A DNA stretch of 64,000 nucleotides from Zonotrichia leucophrys gambelii (taxonomy: Eukaryota; Chordata; Aves; Passeriformes; Passerellidae): the NCBI RefSeq assembly GCF_028769735.1, contig NW_026992291.1:1-64000 (forward strand), given 5' to 3'. Below the pieces are notes generated by a model, which made no database searches, had not been told where the DNA came from, and saw only the letters and a program-made list of their open reading frames with translations. Positions 55,879 through 64,000 of this stretch are shown piece by piece. A program made the translations under genes and the position numbers. Position 1 is the first letter of the stretch; every line of letters begins with the position of its first letter.

Positions 55879-57523
55879 TGTGCTGGTTTGACCAGGAAGT
55901 GGGAATTCGGGGATGCTGTGGTCAAACCAATGGGTGCTCAGATTTTGATATTGGCACCTGATGTGGCCAGTGGCCAGTGGGGTTTGAACACAGCTCTGAG
56001 AACACACAGGGGTTAAAAACCAGAGCTGCAGCCCTGGGAGGCTCTCTTTGGGACTTCAGTCGTGAAAGGCTTTGGATCTCTCCTCCTGTCCCAGCTGCTG
56101 GCTGGGCGGGGGGAGGGGAAAAGCCACCCGGCCATGAGGTAGGCCCAGCCCAAGGATGGAAGGGTGGAAGAGACCAAGAGACATCAGGCAGTCCCCCCCA
56201 GGGAAGAGAGAGAGAGAGAGAGAGCCAGCATCTGAATTTGATAGCGGCGCTGGCCCAGGAGGAGAAGGGGGGGGAGTGTGAGGGCAGTGTGGGAATTCCC
56301 GAGCTCTGGGACAGGCAGAGATAGAAAATTTTAACCCTTTTCCTGCATGATTAAGACCTTGAAAAATGTTGATCCTCCTGGAGCTGAATAAGAAGAGAGA
56401 TAAGTGAAGAGATAACAAGGGATAGGCCCGAGAGAAGTGGAGAAGACTCGCTGAGTGGTGGGAGAGATGACGGAGTGGCCTTCTGGCTGGGCTTTTCTTG
56501 TGTGGCCATAGACTTAACCAATTTTTTTCCTGTGACACAGAGACTGCATTTAAGGGGAGGCAGTGCCTCAGAACCAGGAGGGTTCAGTGTGAGTACCCCT
56601 TGGCCCCAGGGGGTGAAAAATTGGGGGGGGACAGATGTCCCGAAGGACATACTGTGCCTTTTTGGAAGGAGAAAAGGCATCCTTGAAAGACAACCCTAGA
56701 AGCAGCTCTGGTCCATGCACAGTGGTGAGAGCACTGGGCATGGAAGGAAGGTGTCACAATGGCAAAGGACTTTCCGGGCGGTGCTGAGTGACATGGAAGC
56801 ACACAAGGTTTCAATGTGTTTCTAAGGGAAGCCTATGGTGCAAGAAGGACTCCTCTCCTCTTCATGAACTGAAGATTGAGTATTCTAAAGGGTGGTGACG
56901 GACTGAGAGTTGGTGATTTGGGGGAATGTATTGCATTGGGAAATTTTGGTGGGGAGGAGGAGGAAAGTGCTTTTTGTAAGGTTTTTGTAGCAGGTAGGGC
57001 CTGGCGTTCGGAAGATCTCGTGATGTTACGGGAAGACAAGGCCCCTGTTCCCTTAGATAAGAAAATTAACATAGGAATGCAGCCCCCTGAACCAGATGCC
57101 AGTAACTTTCCACTTGCCCAGTAACTTTCCATCCCTACGAACCATAGATGGTAAAGACAGACCCTCGCCTGACGTAGAAGCCCCTTAGACTATAAAACCC
57201 CACGAGAAGAGAGAATAAAGGCCTTTGATCCTCCACCACGTTGGTGTCTGCGTGTTTCTTAGGCCCGAGCGACCCTGGGGAAGGGGGTCACCGTGCTGTT
57301 TCCCGAAACCAGGCCGCCTGCCTTGTATCAGAAGGCAAAAGGTTTTCATTTTTTTTTTTCCCTTAGAGTTTTTTCTTCTTTTCTTGTAGTTTAGTTAATA
57401 AAGTTTTCTTTATTTCTAAGCAGGAGCCTGCTTTGCTTATTCCTGGTCACATCTCACAGCAGACACCAGGGAGAGGGCATTCTCATGGGGGCACTGGCTC
57501 TGTGCCAGGCCTAAACCATGACA
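55879..57523 (-). mobile_element. Solo LTR (about 1.65 kb) inside CR1, with its own insert
   Basis: TGTGCTGGTTTGACC...AAACCATGACA with ACAGT (55874-55878) and GCAGT (57524-57528), a 5 bp duplication with one change. Homologous end to end to 45000-46360 apart from an extra block at 56986-57338. Drawn minus by analogy with the LTR at 45000; orientation is uncertain. Confidence 0.78.
56986..57338 (+). mobile_element. Short LTR-like insert (about 353 bp)
   Basis: Present here but absent at the matching place of 45000-46360. Bracketed by AAGGTTTT on both sides (56978-56985 and 57339-57346). It begins TGTAGCAGG and has CTATAAAAC near 57190 and AATAAAGG near 57214, so it looks like a small solo LTR with TATA box and polyadenylation signal. 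Confidence 0.6.
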
Positions 57524-57528
57524 GCAGT

Positions 57529-59039
57529 AAAGGACATTATGTTCCCACCTGTGTGCTTTAGACCTCAGATATATTGATAATTTATTACTTGCACCTCCAC
57601 AACCCCATAGGACCTCAGAGACATCGCTAGTTCAAGGTGTGAGATGCTTGTGTTGCATGGGTAATTGCTGCTGATCCTGGATCTGGAGCCAGACAGAGAG
57701 GTCATGGTGAGACCAGGGGGCAGGAGGTTCAAGTGACCACTCGCCTGGTTACCTCAGGGTCTTTGGAGACATGGGAACTACCCACAGCTCCTGTTGGCTC
57801 TGATTATCAGCTGCCTCAGTAACCCAAGCTGGAGGAATTTCAAATTCATGTATATTCCTAATCCTGGGAGTTTGCTCAGCATCTCCTTTAGGAGAACCGT
57901 GAGTTTTCTGATCTTGGTTTTCCCTTTCTGCCCAAATTCTTTTTAGTGAAATATGAAGTGTTTGTGTCTGTCTAATGGCTGTGAGATCTTTGGTGAGTTC
58001 TTCTTGTAGAATTGGTCAGTGGCATTTGATGCAAGTTATATATCAGCTGATGATCAACTGATAGGTGATAGATGCTCACAGAGTGGTGGTCACAGTGCCT
58101 GGTAGCCTGGACCTTCACCACAAAATGCATTTTGGAGACCTCTGTGATTAGAAATGTTCAGAGAGCTGTGGCCATCATGGAATCAAGTCCACACTGAAGG
58201 CCACCAGTACAATTTACTGCTCTTCCCAAAGTGGCCAAAACACTCTGAAAAGAAACGAGTGAATGTTCATCTGATTTGTATCCAACTTGGAGGAAATTGT
58301 GTGATGAAAGTCTGTGAGAGTGAAATGCCTCATGGCTGGGTGAAGCCAGGACCTTTGCAAGTCTCAGCACAGGGTATCATCTGTAATTTAAAAGCTTTTT
58401 CTGCTTTAAATGTGAATAGCTCATTTTTTTGAGTAATAATAATTGTTGTGATTTGCATTTATCAGTCACACGCTCTAAAGCACTTTGCATAGGAAGATGA
58501 GTAAATTGTTCCCATTTGCCAGCTGGGAAATCAGGGTGCAGAGGTGATAGGACCCCACACAGGACTGGAAATAAATGTCTTCTGTCCTGTGGTTTCCCAG
58601 TCTTTTTTTGTAGCTGTTGGCTCAAAGCAGGTTGTCTGTCATCATCTTACTCTGCTTTGCCCTATTGTCCGTTTGGTAGCAATAGCACGGATAGGGATGG
58701 TGTGGTGGGATCTCAGTATGCTTCAGTTCTCAGGGCCTATCAGTAGGGTGCAGGCAGAGAGGCCAGAAGTGTTGCTATAGGTGACTGGAGGAAGAGCAGA
58801 GGCCATGGAAGAGCTGATGGTCCCACCTCATGTCCTACCATCTCCAGTACTTTAGTATAGCAAAGGAGCTTCTGTAGTCATGTCTGTGTGAAATGAGATG
58901 CTCTTGATGAAGCTGCGGCAAGTAGCTCTGATTCAGAAGCTCTTGGTGAGACCCCAGGCATCTATGGACAGAGATGTTTGATCACTCCCTGGTGCTGTCA
59001 CAGTGTTACAGTCTGGTTTTTAAAGTTATTAGAAATGCC
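57529..59039. other. No feature recognised (1.5 kb)
   Basis: Short ORFs only; none has a motif. Possibly unique host sequence after a short CR1 remainder. Confidence 0.5.
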
Positions 59040-59690
59040 TCTGCCTGAATTAAGGTGCAAACAAGACCATATACCAAAGTCAATAATATGCGTTTTATTT
59101 TATAATAAATATGAGAGAGAGAGAAAGAGAGAGGAAGAGAAAGAAATAGAAAAGAGGTGAGGGGACAGAAAGAGAGCGATAGAGACAGTTTAAAGAAAAT
59201 ATCACCACCCTGTTGATCCCAAAAATGTTCCATTGATCCTCTCCAGCTGGTCTTCTTGGTGGTGAGGGTCCCCCAAAAAGCAGAGAATCGGATGAATTAA
59301 TATTCATTTAGACCAGGTGGGAATACCCAGGTACCTTCCCAGATGGGAAGGGGGGCAGTCTCTTGCAGCAGACTTGATCTCCTGCATCATTTTGCATCAC
59401 ATGCAGTCCTGAGGTGCAAGGCCTCTGGGGAGCAATTTGGGGGGGTCTTTGATGGATTATGACACTCTCTTAGCTTCTTCTCAAATGAATGTCCGGTGCA
59501 TGTGGCCTTTTCCGGGGTTGGGGGTTTCACCGCTTGGCCAGTTTGTGTGAGGATGGATATTCAGTGCCTCTGACCAGAGATTTTGACTCACACCTGAAAC
59601 CCCCTCCTTCCCCCCATGATGATGGGGGAGTCTGTGAAAACCTGGATTCTATGGACTGTGGTCTCCCTCACCCCAAACCCATCCAGGGAT
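59040..59690 (+). repeat. Repeat family J (plus)
   Basis: Inverted homologue of 48090-49214: GA-rich tract (59111-59160), the block AAAGAAAATATCACCACC, and the block TTTGCATCACATGCAGTCC through GGCCAGTTTGTGTGAGG. Likely LTR end plus leader of an ERV. Confidence 0.55.
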
Positions 59691-59896
59691 GATTTTCTGC
59701 TGCGTTTGGCTTTCTTGTGGATGCATTCCTTTTCCTCAGCCTTGTTTGCATCTCCCTAGACCTGAGATGATTGAACAATAGTGTCCCCTTTATCTTATCT
59801 AGGTGGCTTAACTCATAGTACAAAGTTCCAGTCAGGCATCTTCAAGGAAGGGTGGGCTTCTGTGGTTGTTGCTTTGATATACAGTTTTTGCTATAA

Positions 59897-60467
59897 TGGG
59901 CGTGCCAGTTTAAAAGCAAGCCAGTGGGAGATCCTAAGTGAGAAATACAGTTTAATAGGAAAATTAAAATAAATGCAATAATACAGAAAATGACAGAGTC
60001 AGAATGCAACCTGACACCCTGTTGGTCAGGGTGTTGGTAGTAGTCTGATTAAATGGTGGCTGTAGTCCTCTTGAAGTGATAGATGTGGTTCTGTTGAAGC
60101 AGTGATCCTGTAGAAGGGTTTGATTTTCCTCTGAAGGTCTGGTGGTGGTTATGGAGCTCTTGTCCTCTGGGAATTCAGTGGATAAGGCTGCTGTGGTGTT
60201 GTAAACCTCAGATTATATCCAGGTAGGAAGGCTTGGTTCCTCCCTCTGTGCATCTCACAATGGGATGTTATAATTTTATGAGTCATGCAGTGAGGCTTGA
60301 CGGCCCATTAACAGAAGATACCCTCTCCTTGGGAGGTTTAAGGGATGGGTCATGGAAGAGATAAAGAACACTGCCCCACCTGGTTTTAACAGATGGTGAT
60401 ATAATACATACGCTTGGTTGAATCTTACATTGTAACCCAAGACAATGGGCAAAACCCCTTCATAACA
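59897..60467 (-). mobile_element. LTR-like element (571 bp), tentative
   Basis: TGGGCGTGCCAG...CCTTCATAACA; on the minus strand it starts TGTTATGAAGGGGTTTTGCCC and has an AATAAA-rich region. Layout and termini are LTR-like, but no target duplication was found. Confidence 0.45.
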
Positions 60468-61104
60468 ATGTTTAAGGCATGAACCATTTCAGTCTCTGAC
60501 ACACAGCACCTCTTCCAAATTCCAGTGCTATAAACTACTCATCTCACTAGGTTATACTCCCCAGAAAGCAAAGCTATGCTCCAGAGCTTCCTCCAAGCCA
60601 GGACCTAAATGCAAGTAGTATTTAAATTATAAAAAGTGAATAATACAGTGATGTTAAGTGTTCAAAATATCATTTATGGAACCCTTTCTAGGAGGGTTTA
60701 AATGTTGTCCTGCTTGACTTTGCTGCCCACCAAAAATGGTAGAGGATGGATTTTCCTCCTCTCCCGTGGAATGGCTAGTCTTCTCGGCTCTTCTAGCTTG
60801 GTCCTTGTCTTGAAGATGTTTCATGTCCAGGCCAGGAAAGTATAACATTGCATGAGCTGCATCTACACTGAGATGAGGAGTGGGCTTTCACTTGGGTGCA
60901 AGAGTGAAGTCCTCCAAGATAAAGGCATTTTCTATTTCCATTGCTGGCAGAAGGTTCAGTCAAGCTTAGAAAAGGTCCAATGTGAGATGTCAGAGAATGG
61001 GCAGAGCCATGGCCCATCTCTATCATGCATGAACATGGGCCACCCTGACCTCCCCATCACCTGTGGTGAGGCCCAACTTGATGAATATGCTTAGCCTTCA
61101 GGTC
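60468..61104. other. No feature recognised (637 bp)
   Basis: Short ORFs of up to 80 codons without motifs. Confidence 0.5.
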
Positions 61105-62200
61105 TGTGTGATTTGCAAAAAAGAAGCTCCACAACTTGTAAAAGTCATGAAGCTGGTATGATTTATTCCAGTGCTAGACGCATGCAGGTGTTAAAAATAC
61201 TTATGTTGTTGGCTTTTCGCAAATATTAAGATGAATGTTATATGTATAATGTTAAAATAACTTTGCTTTTATTTCTGCTATTAACAAAAACTTAGACATC
61301 GTAGTAGTGGTAGCTGATATAGTTAGGAGTGAACTGTCTGTTTGGTCGGGATAACATCCAGTGAACATGTAATGAGGACCCTGCTATTGATATGCCAACT
61401 ATCAGCATCTGCCATCTGAAGAAAGTATGGACCAAGGCCCAGACTGGAAGCGATAAGGAGAAGGAGCTAAAATCACAGCCAAGAAATATGCATGCTCTAA
61501 AAAGGTGGACCCAAGGTGGGGCCATGTAAAATAGTTCCTGGAAAATGTAAACTAATTTATGCATATGCATAAGGGTCTATGAATATGCAGTGGGCTGATG
61601 TAATGGAAAATCTATTTAAGGGGTGTCCCTGAAAGTGAAGGTGTGCTCTTGGCTGAGTGCCAAGATGCACCTGGCCCGTAATCTTTGTTTTACTGTCTTT
61701 TGTCTCCTATTGTCCTTTATTAAACTTTTAAAATTTTCACATGAGAGTGAACTTGTTTTTCACACAGGATAGCTCCCCAAAGGACATATGCACCTCTGAG
61801 AATTCTCAAGTCTATTTTATTCTCTAACTTGTTGCATATGCATAAAGTTTCACAATAGGTTCATGCATATTCATTTCCTAGCCCCGTATTAAAACTGTCT
61901 TATCAGTTTTTATGAACTTATGCATTTCTCCAGGAACTGTAACGTCGCTGTGTCTGCAACCCAGCTTCAGTTTTTTGTCTGCTCCAGTTCCAAGGTCAGT
62001 GGGGTCCCTCCTTATCTCTCTTCAGCTTGGAAGCTTGCATTCTTTTCTAAGTAGCCTTGAATCTCCTTTGTTTCCTCTGCAGGCCTTGTTCGAGCACAGC
62101 AAGTTAACAGACTAAACAAGTTTAAACAGCACACTTCAGCTAAATCCAAAATTGGTTTCTACCCCAAGTTAAATTTCTAACCCAGTGTCTCATATGCCCC
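61105..62200 (-). mobile_element. Old D-family LTR relic, interrupted by another LTR
   Basis: 61105-61203 (CCACAACTTGTAAAAGT, then a TTTATT motif and GACGCATGC) and 61767-61890 (CTCCCCAAAGG, TTGCATATGCATAAAGTTTC, TTCATGCATATTCATT) line up in order with the D LTR on the minus strand, at much lower identity. It shows that the D LTR family is old even though the copy at 19272 is young. Confidence 0.6.
61204..61764 (+). mobile_element. LTR (about 561 bp) inside the D-family relic
   Basis: TGTTGTTGGCTTTTCGCAAATATT...GTTTTTCACA. Sister of 48445-49058. Splits the D-like LTR between its R and U3 parts. Boundaries approximate. Confidence 0.6.
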
Positions 62201-64000
62201 AAAATTTTCCTGTATGAAACCTCTTTAGAGGCCTCCTTGCATCCCTCAACTTGCCATATGGTTTTCCAATGAACTCTTCTATCAAACCAGGCAGAGAAGG
62301 GAGGTCAACCCTGCTACCTGCTATAAACACATTTTATTTTAAACTATAGGCACTGAAGGAAGCTTATCCATTAAATACATCCAGATTATCTACAGACCAG
62401 AGCACCCCCAAATTAGTAACGCAATTCATGTTTACAAATACAGCCAAACAAATGAAATATAATTTGTTTACTGCCCTGATATCACTACATAAGCATGGGA
62501 CAAGCCAATCCATAGGTTATTTTTATATAACTCCATGAGGCATTTCCAGAGCAAATATAGTTCACAGGGGAGGGCAGTGACCCGGCCATCTGGTTTCAGT
62601 GCTCTTCAGCCTGCTCAGGACTTCTCATCAGTGGTGCAGAGGTCTGTGGGTCAGGGCATGGCTCCTTTGGATGTGCCCCAGGCACACAGGACATTTGTTT
62701 GGTTCTCTGCTGTGCTGCTCTTCTCTGTTGACCAGCTCTTCACCTCTCCCACACTGTTGGTCTGGCTCCTCCACTTTTATTGCACACCTTTTGGAGAAGC
62801 AATTGAGTTGCTTTTGATGTTCTCAAAGTCCAGCATGATGGGTTGCAGATCCTGCTGGGACCATGGCCAACATGCAGCCAGATGAATTGTACCCATATCT
62901 CCACTGATTTAATTCCTAGAAGAGAGCAGTGGTTTCCTCAAACATGGACAACCAAGGGAGGTGGGACACCTCTGCATGGGTGACATTCAGGTTGGCTTGC
63001 CTGTCTGTGTGAGCTATGGTACTGGCCAAACCTACTATCTAAAGGCCAAATTTAAGGACAAAGCTCCCTGGACCACCTACCTCGTGCACACCGTGACACT
63101 GGTGTAGCACCACCCTGTGGGGCTGAAGCAGATTGGTATCTCAGGATGCTTCAGGAGAACCATAGCACTGTAAGTCCAGCTACCATAAGGGTTCACAGAA
63201 TCACGTCTGTACAAGCAAAACTCTTGCCTCTAGGCAAGCATGGTCCAAAAAATGTAATCCTTACCTCTGAAACGGTGCTTTTTCTACTTTGTCAAAGGAA
63301 GCGATATCACACTTCCCTTTTGCAAAGAACATGCAAACAATCTCATTTTGCAAAATTGTGCCCCATCTAGGTGAAAATGTTAATGGTGACTAATATAAAA
63401 TTTCAATAGCCAAACCAAATTTCATTTTTATATTTTTTATTTTAAAGAAAGCAAGCAAGCAGCCCTGGGTGGCTGGGGAGTCACCACTCCACTAACAGCA
63501 CACACCACTTACAAGTTTGGCAAAGTGTATATACTTTTTTTAAGCCTACACAGCATTTTACAGTGTGCTTGTGTTATTCCGAATCAGCAAATATCAATAA
63601 GCTGGGATCAGCAATTTCATAATCTTTCCAGGTGGTCGTTGGCTTCCTTTCCATCTTGTGGTCATCTGGAGGGAAGCCCTTCACCAGAGTCTGCTACATA
63701 ATTTTAGTCTCATACAAGTGCATCAAGATTTCTATTATATATAAGCATTTAGTCGCTTTGTTGCAATATCCCTTAGCTTTAACACAACTTCCTCTATTTT
63801 ATTCTAAGCATCAGTGGTTTTGCTACCTCATGTCTTTACTATCCTTCTATTTTCTTGTTCAATGCTTTATTTGGTCAGAAAGTTTCAAAACCGTTCTTTG
63901 TAGTTATCCCAGGGAACGCGTCCACTTTTGACACAGCAGATACAAGCATTTGCTGATTCTATTGCCGATCGACACGAATCACAAAAACATTTTTCACAGT
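62201..64000. other. No feature recognised (1.8 kb)
   Basis: A 116-codon plus frame (62535-62885) and a 99-codon one (63632-63931) show no motif and are not called. Possibly unique or old repeat sequence. Confidence 0.45.

Noticed and set aside
62535..62885. 116-codon plus ORF
   Set aside because: No splice context, motif or conservation evidence available; length expected by chance.

Overview
This is a gene-poor stretch of vertebrate, almost certainly bird, genome made nearly entirely of retroelements. The bird assignment rests on four CR1 LINE pieces, two of which end in the CR1 3' motif ATTCTATGAT, and on retroviral env genes of the avian alpharetrovirus type. I found no host protein-coding gene, tRNA or rRNA. 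All coding sequence here is endogenous retroviral (ERV) and most of it is broken.

The left 41 kb is a Russian doll of six nested retroelements. From outside in: F, an old ERV-L-like pol (minus, 38918-41220); E, a class I ERV (minus, 34323-38917, its 3' part left of the window); A, an ERV-L-like provirus (plus, 7446-10256 and 32690-34322); B, a second ERV-L-like provirus (minus, 10257-32689) inside A's pol; C, a class II ERV (minus, 14700-30650) inside B's gag; and D, a class I ERV (plus, 19272-27054) inside C's pol. Target-site duplications (TSDs) support the inner three joins: GGAA for B, ACGGCC for C, GGTT for D. LTR-LTR divergence by eye falls in the same order: about 6% in B, 3.4% in C and 0% in D.

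Positions 1-22148 also form a giant inverted repeat. Arm 1-10233 is an almost perfect reverse complement of 11913-22148, around a 1.68 kb spacer that holds B's 3' LTR and the end of B's pol. The left arm therefore carries second, opposite copies of part of D (1-2873) and part of C (2878-7445), plus A's gag-pro-pol. A and B are separate insertions, yet both carry C and D at the same base, so the arms were most likely made alike by gene conversion or by inverted duplication (or an assembly fold-back) after D arrived. The left arm runs off the window edge.

Element types: A and B have gag, pro and pol in one reading frame interrupted by TAG and TGA, no env, and LTRs of the form TGTCCTGG...CCAGGACA. 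C has betaretrovirus-like gag / dUTPase-protease / pol in three frames with two slippery heptamers, then an alpharetrovirus-like env, and two unexplained small ORFs between integrase and env. D has perfect LTRs but ruined coding sequence and no visible gag. E has a gammaretrovirus-like gag-TAG-pro-RT.

From 41 to 64 kb the sequence is a patchwork of solo or partial LTRs (several nested, several with 5 bp TSDs), CR1 fragments, one (CCTT)n and one (ATCC)n microsatellite, and stretches where I recognise nothing. LTR density, nesting and the palindrome suggest a low-recombination region such as the W chromosome or pericentromeric heterochromatin; that is inference.
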